Below are positions 50,586 to 58,659 of a stretch of 64,000 bases of DNA, one piece after another; positions within the stretch are counted from its first letter, which is position 1; the number at the start of each line of letters is the position of its first letter. A program made the position numbers and the translations under genes. Origin of the DNA: Hymenobacter translucens (GTDB taxonomy: Bacteria > Bacteroidota > Bacteroidia > Cytophagales > Hymenobacteraceae); NCBI RefSeq assembly GCF_020685205.1, contig NZ_JAJERB010000004.1:310001-374000 (forward strand). Reading direction: 5' to 3'. The notes below the pieces were generated by a model. The model did not search any database and was not told where the DNA came from. It saw nothing but the letters and a program-made list of their open reading frames with translations.

Positions 50586-51770
50586 TTAGTTAATCAGATT
50601 GAACAGGCGGTTCCAGCGGATTTTGCCGAAGCCGCTGCCGTAGGGGTCTACCGACATCCAGATCAGCACGGCCTTGCCCACGATGTGGTCTTTCGGTACG
50701 AAGCCCCAGTAGCGGGAGTCGAGCGAATCGTGGCGGTTGTCACCCATCATGAAGTAGTAATCCTGCTTGAAGGTGTAGCTGGTCAGGAGCTTGCCATTCT
50801 GCAGCAGCTGCCCGTTCTGGAAGGTGAGGTTCTCATTGCGCTCGTAGCGCATAATGATCTTCTGGTAGAACCGGGTGTTCTGGGGCGTCAGCTGGATCGT
50901 CTGGCCTTCCCGGGGCAGTTGAATCGGACCGTAATTGTCGCGGTTCCAGTTAAGCGCCGGGGGCAGGGTAGGCATGTTCTGGGGGTAGTTGGGGTCGTAG
51001 TCGGGGTTGTTGGGGAAGGTTTCGGGCTCAGGGTTGCCGGCAGTAGCCTTCTGTTTGATAACGCCCTTCACGTAGGGCTGCTGGCGGAAGTACTCGGCCG
51101 TGGCCTCGGTGGTGTTCACCACGTAGCCGGGGCCCATTTCCGTCATCTGCGGCTCGGGCTCCCCGGTGGGGCTGTTGAAGTTGATAACCCCGCGCTCCTT
51201 GAAGGCGCGGCGGATGTCGTCGTTGGGCTCAGGCACCTGCAGGAAGTAGCTGGTCTGCATCTCCACCGGATTCGCCACCGGCTTGCCGTTGATAAACACC
51301 TGGGTGTCGCGGACCTCCAGCATGTCGCCGGCTACGGCCACGCACCGCTTGATGTAGTTGGTGCGCAGGTCCGCCGGGTGCTGGCTTTCGAAGGGCACGT
51401 TGAACACGACTACATCATTACGCTTCACCTCCGAAAAGCCGGGCAGCCGGAACGAAGGCAGCTGAATGGCATCGGAGTAGCTTTTCATGTCCGTGCCCCA
51501 CACCGTCTGGTGGGTGAGCGGTACCTGCAGGGGCGTCTGGGGCGTGCGCGGGCCGTAGTGCAGCTTGCTCACGAACAGGTAGTCGCCCACCAGCAGGGAG
51601 TGCTCCATCGACGGGGTCGGGATGGTGTAGGCTTCAAACGTGGCCCAGCGGATCAGCGTGGCCGCTACGACGGCAAAGAGAATAGCGTCGCCCCACTCCC
51701 GGAAAAAGCCTTTGGGCTTCTTGTGCTTGGAAGTTTCGGTGGTGGGGGCTTGCCAGGATTGAACGGCCAT
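50586..51770 (-). CDS. lepB: signal peptidase I
   Basis: 394 aa from ATG 51770. Cleaves signal peptides of exported proteins. Membrane helix WGDAILFAVVAATLIRWATFEAY, then catalytic Ser in IPTPSMEHSLLVGDYLFVSK and catalytic Lys in TNYIKRCVAVAGDMLEV; FMMGDNRHDSLDSRYWGFVPKDHIVGKAVLIWMSVDP is the conserved box E. Between boxes D and E a 150-residue insertion (RAFKERGVINF ... TLPPALNWNRDNYGPIQLP) makes it longer than the E. coli enzyme, as is common in Bacteroidota. Last gene of the parA-dapB run. Confidence 0.95.
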   Translation of the reverse strand: MAVQSWQAPTTETSKHKKPKGFFREWGDAILFAVVAATLIRWATFEAYTIPTPSMEHSLLVGDYLFVSKLHYGPRTPQTPLQVPLTHQTVWGTDMKSYSDAIQLPSFRLPGFSEVKRNDVVVFNVPFESQHPADLRTNYIKRCVAVAGDMLEVRDTQVFINGKPVANPVEMQTSYFLQVPEPNDDIRRAFKERGVINFNSPTGEPEPQMTEMGPGYVVNTTEATAEYFRQQPYVKGVIKQKATAGNPEPETFPNNPDYDPNYPQNMPTLPPALNWNRDNYGPIQLPREGQTIQLTPQNTRFYQKIIMRYERNENLTFQNGQLLQNGKLLTSYTFKQDYYFMMGDNRHDSLDSRYWGFVPKDHIVGKAVLIWMSVDPYGSGFGKIRWNRLFNLIN

Positions 51771-51855
51771 AACGGGGGCGAAAAGCAGGTAAGACAAAGT
51801 CCGGCGGGGCCGGCCTTTGGATGAACGTCGAAATATCTGAATTAATTACCTGCGG

Positions 51856-52575
51856 CTACAGCCCCAGCAAATCCTTCATGCCAAATACGCCGGGGCGGCC
51901 GGGCAGCCACTCGGCCGCCAGCAGGGCGCCGTGGGCGAAACCCTCGCGGCGGTGGGCCTCGTGCTTCAGCTCGATGGAGTCGTCGGCCGAGGAGTAGGTG
52001 ACGATGTGCGTGCCGACCACCTCACCGGTGCGCTCCGACAGCACCGCCAGCTCGTGCGCGGCGGTGGTCGGCTCGTTGCGCCAGCTTGTTTTGGTGGGGA
52101 AGTTGCGCAGGATGCCCTGGGCGGCCGTCAGGGCCGTGCCGCTGGGCTGGTCCACCTTCTGGGTGTGGTGAATCTCGGTTACCTGCACGTCGTAGCCCCC
52201 GAACTGGTGCATTTTGGCCGCGACGTACTCGTTGAAGTGAAAAAACAGGTTCACGCCCACGCTGTAGTTGGAGGCGTAGAAGAGGCTTCCGCCTACTTCC
52301 TTGGTCAGGGCCCGGGCTTCCTCGAAGTGGTGCAGCCAGCCCGTGGAGCCACAGACCACCGGCAGCCCCTGGCGCAGGCAGGCCTGGATGTTGGCAAACG
52401 CCGCGTCCGGGTGGGTGAACTCGATGGCGGCATCCACCTGGCCGGGGCCGAAGTCGGTAATGCGGGCCTCCGGACGGGAGGGGTCGATGATGCCGGCAAT
52501 CTGGTGGCCCCGGGCTTCGGCCTGGGCGGCAATTGCCTGGCCCATCTTGCCGTAGCCGATAAGCAGCAGCTTCAT
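51856..52575 (-). CDS. dapB: 4-hydroxy-tetrahydrodipicolinate reductase
   Basis: 239 aa, ATG 52575. NAD(P)H-dependent step of lysine/diaminopimelate synthesis. Rossmann motif LLLIGYGKMGQAIAAQAEARGHQI, IDPSRPEARI, PVVCGSTGWLHHFEEA, the SNYSVGVNLFFHFNEYV and EIHHTQKVDQPSGTALTAA boxes with His-His-Lys catalytic contexts. The ATG overlaps the stop of the DUF5683 gene (ATGA). Confidence 0.96.
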   Translation of the reverse strand: MKLLLIGYGKMGQAIAAQAEARGHQIAGIIDPSRPEARITDFGPGQVDAAIEFTHPDAAFANIQACLRQGLPVVCGSTGWLHHFEEARALTKEVGGSLFYASNYSVGVNLFFHFNEYVAAKMHQFGGYDVQVTEIHHTQKVDQPSGTALTAAQGILRNFPTKTSWRNEPTTAAHELAVLSERTGEVVGTHIVTYSSADDSIELKHEAHRREGFAHGALLAAEWLPGRPGVFGMKDLLGL

Positions 52576-53219
52576 TTAGAGGAGCGGGTTGGTTTGATAG
52601 TAAAGGAAACGGCAATGCCCGGGGTGGGAGCCAGGGTGGGCATGCGCAAAATGGTGGGCTCCCAGTGCATGCTCAGGTCGTCGCTCACGTCGAAGTCCTG
52701 GAGGTGGGCGTCTACCAGGGCATCCACAATCTGCATACCGTAGGCCAGGGCCGTGTAGCCGATCCACAGGTCGCGCTTGCCGCGGTAGAAGATTTCCCCG
52801 GTCTTCACGTTGTCGGCGGTGCGCTCCTGGCTGGACCGAGGGCCTTCGTCGATGGTGGTAGAGTCTTTGTCGGTGCGGGCGTCGTAGCCACGCTGGTACT
52901 CCTTGAACAGGCGCTGCAGGTAAATCTCGTTGGCAAGCGTACCACCCACGGCTCCGTACACCAGGGGCAGCTTCCAGTATTTGCGGTTGTAGATCTGCCC
53001 GGCCCCGGGCAGCAGGGCCGAAAACACCGCTGCTTTCGTGGGGCGCGTCACCTGAAACCACAGCAGCTTCTCGGTGCGCCGGGTTGAGTCCGGCACCGCC
53101 GGCGTGCTCACCGCCACCGAGTCGGGCCCGGCCGTGACGGTGGCCTGGGCGCACGCGGCCTGCGCTACGGGCAGCAAAGCCAGCAACAGCACTCCGGCGC
53201 GCCAAAAACCGCTCGTCAT
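52572..53219 (-). CDS. DUF5683 domain protein
   Basis: 215 aa from ATG 53219 with a signal peptide (GVLLLALLPVAQAACAQ). The DUF5683 domain has PTKAAVFSALLPGAGQIYNRKYWKLPLVYGAVGGTLANEI and GKRDLWIGYTALAYGMQIVDALVDAHL, i.e. hydrophobic loops in an outer or inner membrane context. In Bacteroidota it normally sits between parB and dapB, as here. Function unknown. Confidence 0.92.
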   Translation of the reverse strand: MTSGFWRAGVLLLALLPVAQAACAQATVTAGPDSVAVSTPAVPDSTRRTEKLLWFQVTRPTKAAVFSALLPGAGQIYNRKYWKLPLVYGAVGGTLANEIYLQRLFKEYQRGYDARTDKDSTTIDEGPRSSQERTADNVKTGEIFYRGKRDLWIGYTALAYGMQIVDALVDAHLQDFDVSDDLSMHWEPTILRMPTLAPTPGIAVSFTIKPTRSSK

Positions 53220-53229
53220 GATAACTACG

Positions 53230-54186
53230 TTAGGCCGGCTGCAGGATGTGCAGGATGCGCTGCATGTCCTCGACCGAGTCGAAGGCAATCTTGATTTCGC
53301 CCCGGCCTTGGGGGCCCGGCTTCACCTGCACCCGGCTGCCGAAGCGGTCAGAGAGGTGACGCTCAGCCCGGCGCAGCTCGGCAACGGGCACGTTGGCTTC
53401 CTGCTGTCCGGCGGGCTGCTGCTGGGCCGGAGCCGCCGGAGCGGGGGAGGAGCCGCCGTTGCGCACGAGCTGCTCTACTTTGCGTACCGACAGGTCCTCG
53501 GCCACGATGCGCTGAAACAACGCCAGCTGCTGCTCTTCCTGGTCGATGTTGATCAGGGCGCGGGCGTGGCCCATGCTGATGACGGCATCGCGCAGGCCGA
53601 TCTGAATATCGGGCGGCAGCTTGAGCAGGCGCAGGTAGTTCGTAACGGTCGAGCGGTTCTTGCCCACCCGGTCGCCCAGCTCTTCCTGCTTCAGGTTGCA
53701 CTCGCTCACGAGGCGCTGGTAGCTCAGCGCAATTTCAATAGCGTTAAGGTTTTCCCGCTGGATGTTCTCAATCAATGCCATTTCCAGCATCTGCTGGTCG
53801 TCGGCCTTGCGGATGTAGGCGGGAATGGCTTCGAGGCCGGCCAGCTTGGAAGCCTGCAGACGCCGCTCCCCGCTGATGAGCTGGTAAGCGTTGGTGCCGG
53901 TCTGCCGCAGCGTAACGGGCTGGATGATGCCCTGAATGCGGATGCTCTCGGCCAGCTCCTGCAGCGCTTCCTGGTCGAAGTGCGTGCGGGGCTGGTAGGG
54001 GTTGGCCTGAATGTGTTCCACCGGAATCAGGCCCACGGAGTTGACCGGGTGGGACACCAGCCGCTCGCTCTTCTTTTCGTAGCTGCCTTCAATCAGGGCG
54101 TTCAGGCCGCGGCCCAGGCCCCCAATCTTGCGCTTTGCGGCGGCGGGAGCCGCCGGCGTCTGCTTCTCTTCGTTCTTCTCTGACAT
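53230..54186 (-). CDS. parB: chromosome-partitioning protein ParB
   Basis: 318 aa, ATG 54186. CTP-dependent DNA clamp that loads at parS sites near the origin. N-terminal CTPase/ParB domain: NPYQPRTHFDQEALQELAESIRIQGIIQPVTLR, LISGERRLQASKLAGLEAIP (GERR motif) and ALIENIQRENLNAIE; central HTH (QEELGDRVGKNRSTVTNYLRLLKLP) and SMGHARALINI; C-terminal dimerisation region. DUF5683 follows; a T9SS protein gene and parA lie upstream. A parS-like pair of half-sites is 81 bp upstream of the start. Confidence 0.96.
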   Translation of the reverse strand: MSEKNEEKQTPAAPAAAKRKIGGLGRGLNALIEGSYEKKSERLVSHPVNSVGLIPVEHIQANPYQPRTHFDQEALQELAESIRIQGIIQPVTLRQTGTNAYQLISGERRLQASKLAGLEAIPAYIRKADDQQMLEMALIENIQRENLNAIEIALSYQRLVSECNLKQEELGDRVGKNRSTVTNYLRLLKLPPDIQIGLRDAVISMGHARALINIDQEEQQLALFQRIVAEDLSVRKVEQLVRNGGSSPAPAAPAQQQPAGQQEANVPVAELRRAERHLSDRFGSRVQVKPGPQGRGEIKIAFDSVEDMQRILHILQPA

Positions 54187-54266
54187 ACCTGCATTCAACT
54201 CCCACCCATTACCGGGCGAAAGCGGGATTCAAAAATACACAAACGCCGGGGATGGGACCGAAATTT

Positions 54267-54297
54267 TGTTCCACGGAAACGAAAAAACCGTGGAACA
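54267..54297. promoter_or_regulatory. parS-like half-sites separated by 15 bp, upstream of parB
   Basis: TGTTCCAC (54267-54274) and GTGGAACA (54290-54297) are the two halves of the parS consensus TGTTCCACGTGGAACA, each perfect, but 15 bp (GGAAACGAAAAAACC) are inserted between them; the two ends also pair as a 10-bp hairpin stem. No T-run follows, so it is not a typical terminator. Confidence 0.45.
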
Positions 54298-54385
54298 CTC
54301 CGGGCCGGTGGCGCGATGGTACCACAATGCCGAACCCGGGGCATGGGGCCTGGTATGCGGGGCGGCAGAAGGGCGATGCTGCAGG

Positions 54386-56620
54386 TCAGGGCCGCACAAG
54401 CAGCTGGCGGGAGGCTACCTGGTCGTCAAACCAGATGCGCACGGTGTAGATGCCGGGCCGGATACCGGCCAGGGGCACCTCTACTGTGCGACGCCGCCCA
54501 ATCTCCCCCTGATGTACCGTGCGGCCTACCGCGTCGAGCACGGCATAGCGGCCGCTAGCGGGCACGTCGGCCAGCTGAATCGTGGCATGTTGCGCGGCCG
54601 GGTTAGGATACACGCTTACCAGATCAGCGGCCGGGCGAACCGGGGTCGTGCTGGTAATCACGCCCGTGGAGTCGATGCGTACAGCATAAGAGCGCAGGTT
54701 TTTCGCAATCGTGAGCGTACCATTAAAGTCGAGCACGGCCAGGTCAGCGCGGCCGTCGTTGTCGAAGTCCTGCGCCCGGTAGCTGGCCGCGCTGCCCCCC
54801 ACGTTGAGAATGGCGCTGGCGTTGGTGAAGTAGTTGTTGCCCGTATTCAGAAACAGCTTGGGTTGCCCGCCCTGGGTGCTGGCCACAAAGTCCGTCCAGC
54901 CGTCATTGTTGAAGTCGGCAGTTTCAATCCATTTAATCCAGGCATTGGTGGTTGGCCAGCTCTGGGGAATACGAGCGGTGTAATCCGTAAATGTGCCGTT
55001 GCGGTTGTTGACCAGCAGCTGCAGCTGACAGGTCTGATACTGATTCAGCGTCGACAGCAGCAGGTCAGGCCACTGGTCGTTGTTCACGTCAAACACGCTG
55101 ATGGCTACTGTGCCCCAGGTTGGCCCGCCGTAGCGGTTGGGCAGGGCAGGGCCCGGCACGAAGTTGCCGGCTCCGTCATTCAGCAGAATCAGGTCGTTGG
55201 GGAGCCCGCTGCCATCAAGTGCACCGAGCACCAGATCCTGGTCATTGTCGCGGTCGATGTCGGCAAAGCGGCTGGCCATGTAAACGTCGGTCATCGAGGC
55301 AATTCGCGCGGGCAGCCGGCTGGTGTTGACGGTGAACTGTCCCGCACCGTTGTTGAGCAGCAGCCGGGGCCCGACCCGCTGTTGGTTATAGATGTTGCAC
55401 ACGTACAGGTCCTGGTCGCCGTCATTGTCCACATCAGCCACTGCTACGTGATGGGAGAAGTCATCGATGGCCGGGATGTTGCTGGCAGCTTCTACCAACT
55501 GTCCCCCGCTGTTTTGCAGGTAGAGGCGGTTTTGCCCGCCGGGGAAGGGCATAACATCGGTACCATGGTCGGCAATGAAAAGGTCGGCCCGGTTGTCGCC
55601 GTTGAAGTCAGCCACCGCGAAGTCGCGCGGGTGTACCATGGTGCTGGTCCCCACAAACGGCGCGTCGCTGGTGAAGCTCAGGTTGCCGTTATTGCGCAGG
55701 GCCTGTAGCGGGGCGGGGGAAGCCGGCAGGGTGGGCGGCCACACCAGACGAGCGGCGACCAGATCCTTGCGTCCGTCGGCGTTGTAGTCGATAACGCTCA
55801 GCTCTTCGGCCGAGCCGGCGCCGCTGGGCAGCGTCAGCTGACTGTAAGTGAAGAATACCCCCAGATTGGTCGTCAGGATAGGCTGCGGATCGGCCGCTTC
55901 CACGGCAGTGCCCGACCCGCGGGTAAGGTGATGACTGTTGGGCGTCAGGTCGCTGATAACCTGGCCGGTGCTTTCGTTCATCGGCCAGTTGGCCAGCAGA
56001 CCGGCTTCGGTGCCGCTGAGTTGGAGGTTCATGTTCGCCTGCAGGCTGGCCGCCGGCTGGGCCATGCTCCACACCCGGGCCTGCCGGATAGCTCCGTTCA
56101 ACCCGCAGCAAGTGGTTTGCCTGCCGGGCGTAGCGCCCGAGCCCACCGCGAAAGGCACGCCCGGGCTGGCCATTGGCGCACCCGGGCTGACCCGGGTGGC
56201 TACCTGCACCCCGTTGACGTAAAGGCGCAGCTGCCCAGCGCCCAGCGTACCGGCCAGGTGGACCCAGGTGTTGAGCGGCAGATTGGTGGGTGAAGTGGCC
56301 GACGCGTACGAGCCGGGGGCTCCGGTGGTCTGCACCAGCTCCGCCTTTAGTCCGGTCGCGTCCAGCGCCAGCACATAGTTCTGAAAAGGGTCGTTGGCCC
56401 GTGGGTTGTACGTCTTGCCCAATACCACGGCATAGGGTGAGGACGCCCTTAAGTACACCCAGGCTTCCATCGTGAAGGCCGTTCCCAGATTCAGGGTGCC
56501 GGTGCCGGCGGCCGTCAGCACCTGGTTGCCATCAAAGCTCTGGCAATAGCGTTGCGTAGGCTGGCTGTGGGCACTAAGGAAGCCCAGCAGCAGTCCACAT
56601 ACGAGGTAGATTTTTTTCAT
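54386..56620 (-). CDS. secreted LamG + FG-GAP/VCBS repeat protein with T9SS sorting domain
   Basis: 744 aa from ATG 56620, where a signal peptide starts (MKKIYLVCGLLLGFLSAHSQ). LamG/concanavalin-like domain (about 20-200: CQSFDGNQVLTAAG, FTMEAWVYLRASSPYAVVLGKTY, GAIRQARVWSMA, NWPMNESTG). Then an FG-GAP/VCBS beta-propeller with Ca2+-binding Asp loops (VADVDNDGDQDLYVCN, FADIDRDNDQDLVLG, VFDVNNDQWPDLLLS, TADFNNDGWTDFVAS, AQDFDNDGRADLAVL). The C-terminus SVYPNPAAQHATIQL ... IYTVRIWFDDQVASRQ is a T9SS sorting domain. Likely a cell-surface adhesin or lectin. It separates parA from parB, which are usually adjacent. Confidence 0.9.
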   Translation of the reverse strand: MKKIYLVCGLLLGFLSAHSQPTQRYCQSFDGNQVLTAAGTGTLNLGTAFTMEAWVYLRASSPYAVVLGKTYNPRANDPFQNYVLALDATGLKAELVQTTGAPGSYASATSPTNLPLNTWVHLAGTLGAGQLRLYVNGVQVATRVSPGAPMASPGVPFAVGSGATPGRQTTCCGLNGAIRQARVWSMAQPAASLQANMNLQLSGTEAGLLANWPMNESTGQVISDLTPNSHHLTRGSGTAVEAADPQPILTTNLGVFFTYSQLTLPSGAGSAEELSVIDYNADGRKDLVAARLVWPPTLPASPAPLQALRNNGNLSFTSDAPFVGTSTMVHPRDFAVADFNGDNRADLFIADHGTDVMPFPGGQNRLYLQNSGGQLVEAASNIPAIDDFSHHVAVADVDNDGDQDLYVCNIYNQQRVGPRLLLNNGAGQFTVNTSRLPARIASMTDVYMASRFADIDRDNDQDLVLGALDGSGLPNDLILLNDGAGNFVPGPALPNRYGGPTWGTVAISVFDVNNDQWPDLLLSTLNQYQTCQLQLLVNNRNGTFTDYTARIPQSWPTTNAWIKWIETADFNNDGWTDFVASTQGGQPKLFLNTGNNYFTNASAILNVGGSAASYRAQDFDNDGRADLAVLDFNGTLTIAKNLRSYAVRIDSTGVITSTTPVRPAADLVSVYPNPAAQHATIQLADVPASGRYAVLDAVGRTVHQGEIGRRRTVEVPLAGIRPGIYTVRIWFDDQVASRQLLVRP

Positions 56621-56860
56621 GTCCGAGGTGGGAAGAGCAGTACGTGAGAACAGTTTCGTCGTCGCCAGCCGGGAGGCATAGCTTCCACGATAGCGAATAT
56701 CAGCATTTCCCCGCTGTTTTTTATACCGGCAGGAGGTGTGTAATGACGTCTGTCGGCCCCTGCGCGCAGCCAGGAAAGCGTGCGGCGGCCCGCATCTTTC
56801 TTCCCAAGCGTGGCTGGGCGCCCTCGATCTGCCGGCATCCGTGATGAGTGAGCCGCACGA

Positions 56861-56887
56861 AAAAAGCCCGGCCAGATGGCCGGGCTT
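56861..56887 (-). terminator. intrinsic terminator after parA
   Basis: AAAGCCCGGCC / GGCCGGGCTTT stem with a 4-nt loop and a T-run on the minus strand, 25 bp after the parA stop. Transcription of parA probably ends here, upstream of the secreted-protein gene. Confidence 0.85.
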
Positions 56888-56912
56888 TGCATAACGCAGG
56901 CTCTGCAATACG

Positions 56913-57722
56913 CTAGGCGGCGTCTTCGGCCGCTTCTTCCGGGGCGCCGGCGGCTTCCACGTTCTTTTCCACGATTTCGCGGGCCAGGTTCAGGTAGCTG
57001 ATGGAGCCTTTGCTTTCCGCGTCGTGCAAAATCACGGGGATACCAAACGAAGGCGACTCCGACAATTTCACGTTGCGCGGAATAATGGTGTCGAACACGA
57101 GCTGCTGGAAGTGCAGCTTTACTTCCTCCACTACCTGGTTCGACAGGCGCAGGCGCACGTCGTACATCGTGAGCAGGATGCCCTCGATTTCCAGCTCGGT
57201 GTTCAGGCGGCTCTGGATGATCTTGATGGTGTTGAGCAGCTTGCCCAGGCCTTCGAGGGCGAAGTACTCGCACTGCACCGGGATAATAACCGAGTGGGCG
57301 GCCGTGAGGGCGTTGACCGTAATCAAACCCAGGGACGGGGAGCAGTCGATGATGATAAAGTCGTACTGGTCGGCCAGGGGGCGCAGGGCCTCCTTCATCT
57401 TCTCTTCCCGGTTGGGCAGGTTGATCATCTCCACCTCAGCGCCCACCAGGTCGATGTGGGAGGGCATCAGGTCGAGGTGGGGCAGCACGTTGGTGGTCAG
57501 GATGATGTCCTGGGCGTTGATGCCATCCACCATGCACTCGTAGATGCTGTTCTGAATGTCTTTCGGGTCGAAGCCCACGCCGGAGGTCGCGTTGGCCTGC
57601 GGATCGGCATCTACCAGCAAGGTCCGATACTCCAGCGCAGCCAGGCTGGCGGCGAGGTTGATCGAAGAGGTGGTTTTGCCCACCCCGCCCTTCTGATTGG
57701 CTACCGCGATGATTTTTCCCAT
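56913..57722 (-). CDS. parA: chromosome-partitioning ATPase ParA
   Basis: 269 aa, ATG 57722. MinD/ParA-type ATPase that positions ParB-bound origins. Deviant Walker [32 protein letters not shown], Walker [20 protein letters not shown], and [20 protein letters not shown]. Ends in an acidic tail ([14 protein letters not shown]). Its own terminator at 56861 makes it separate from parB. Confidence 0.97.
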   Translation of the reverse strand: MGKIIAVANQKGGVGKTTSSINLAASLAALEYRTLLVDADPQANATSGVGFDPKDIQNSIYECMVDGINAQDIILTTNVLPHLDLMPSHIDLVGAEVEMINLPNREEKMKEALRPLADQYDFIIIDCSPSLGLITVNALTAAHSVIIPVQCEYFALEGLGKLLNTIKIIQSRLNTELEIEGILLTMYDVRLRLSNQVVEEVKLHFQQLVFDTIIPRNVKLSESPSFGIPVILHDAESKGSISYLNLAREIVEKNVEAAGAPEEAAEDAA

Positions 57723-57732
57723 GAGTTGAAGA

Positions 57733-57823
57733 AGCTGTTAGCTGATGGCTATTAGCTGTTAGCTAAACAGGTGTAAGTCGGACAAAAAAGCTAATAGCTA
57801 TCCGCTACCAGCTAAAAGCTGAT
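57733..57823. repeat. heptamer inverted-repeat element C
   Basis: Left arm steps by 7 bp (AGCTGTT, AGCTGAT, GGCTATT, AGCTGTT, then AGCTAAA); right arm (AGCTAAT, AGCTATC, CGCTACC, AGCTAAA, AGCTGAT) steps by 7 and is complementary. Loop about 21 nt. It ends 3 bp from the stop of the UPF0173 gene. Confidence 0.85.
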
Positions 57824-57826
57824 TTT

Positions 57827-58507
57827 CTATAAAGTTACCGTTTCCCCGATTTTCAGCAACACCAGCTCCTTGCCGGCAGCCTGGGCCTTGGTGCGGGCCT
57901 CGTCGTGGTTGATGCGGATGGGCGGAAAGGAGTCGTAGTGCATCCCAATGATTTTCGGGGTCCCGGTCCACTCGGCGGCCACCAGCGCGTCGTCGATGCC
58001 CATCGTGAAATGGTCGCCGATGGGCAGCAGGGCGAAGTCGAGCGTATGCCGCTCCCCGATGATCTTCATGTCGTAGGTGAGGGCCGTGTCGCCGGCGAAG
58101 TAGAAGGACTTGCCCTCGGCTTCCACGATAAAGCCTGCGGCCAGACCGGCGTAGGAGCCGTCGGGCAGGGAGCTGGAGTGGGCCGCGGCCACCAGCTTCA
58201 CCGTACCGAAGGGCAGGCGGGCCGTGCCGCCCAGGTTCATTTGGTAAGTTGTTTTAAGGCCCTTGTCGGTAAACCAGCTCAGCAGCTCGACCATGCCCAG
58301 CAGCTCGGCACCGGTGCGCAGCCCGATTTCGACGGCGTCGGCAACGTGGTCGCCGTGGCCGTGACTCAGGAAAATATAGTCGGCTTCAATGGCATCCACG
58401 TCAACATCTTTCGCCAACGGGTTGGGCCGGATGAAGGGGTCAAAAAGCACTTTGCTGCCGCCGGTTTCGAGCAGAAAGCAGGAGTGCCCGTAATAGGTGA
58501 GGTTCAT
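57827..58507 (-). CDS. UPF0173 metal-dependent hydrolase
   Basis: 226 aa, ATG 58507. Metallo-beta-lactamase superfamily: LTYYGHSCFLLETGGSKVLFDPFI, metal-binding LSHGHGDHVADAVEI (HxHxDH), AAHSS as third His, FYFAGDTALTYDMKII (Asp) and GMHYDSFPPI (last His). UPF0173 family. Substrate unknown. Just upstream of parA on the same strand. Confidence 0.93.
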   Translation of the reverse strand: MNLTYYGHSCFLLETGGSKVLFDPFIRPNPLAKDVDVDAIEADYIFLSHGHGDHVADAVEIGLRTGAELLGMVELLSWFTDKGLKTTYQMNLGGTARLPFGTVKLVAAAHSSSLPDGSYAGLAAGFIVEAEGKSFYFAGDTALTYDMKIIGERHTLDFALLPIGDHFTMGIDDALVAAEWTGTPKIIGMHYDSFPPIRINHDEARTKAQAAGKELVLLKIGETVTL

Positions 58508-58623
58508 GGTAAAGCAGTTAACAGCTGGCGCCGGGAGGCCCGATTCTCAACAAAGTAGCCCGGTAAATCAAACTGCTGACGGAAAGACGAAAGCCGCTAG
58601 CCGAAAGCTAGGAGGGATCCGCT

Positions 58624-58631
58624 TAGTTTTG
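58624..58631 (+). promoter_or_regulatory. -7 promoter element for the peptide-binding lipoprotein
   Basis: TAGTTTTG fits TAnnTTTG; it lies 28 bp before the start codon at 58660. No -33 match is seen. Confidence 0.45.
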
Positions 58632-58659
58632 CACAAATATACGTGATTCCCCCGTTCCC

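Noticed and set aside
58578..58612. Another heptamer element (GAAAGAC, GAAAGCC, GCTAGCC, GAAAGCT)
   Set aside because: The 7-bp steps are visible but only one short arm exists and it precedes a start, not a stop. Too weak to include in the family.
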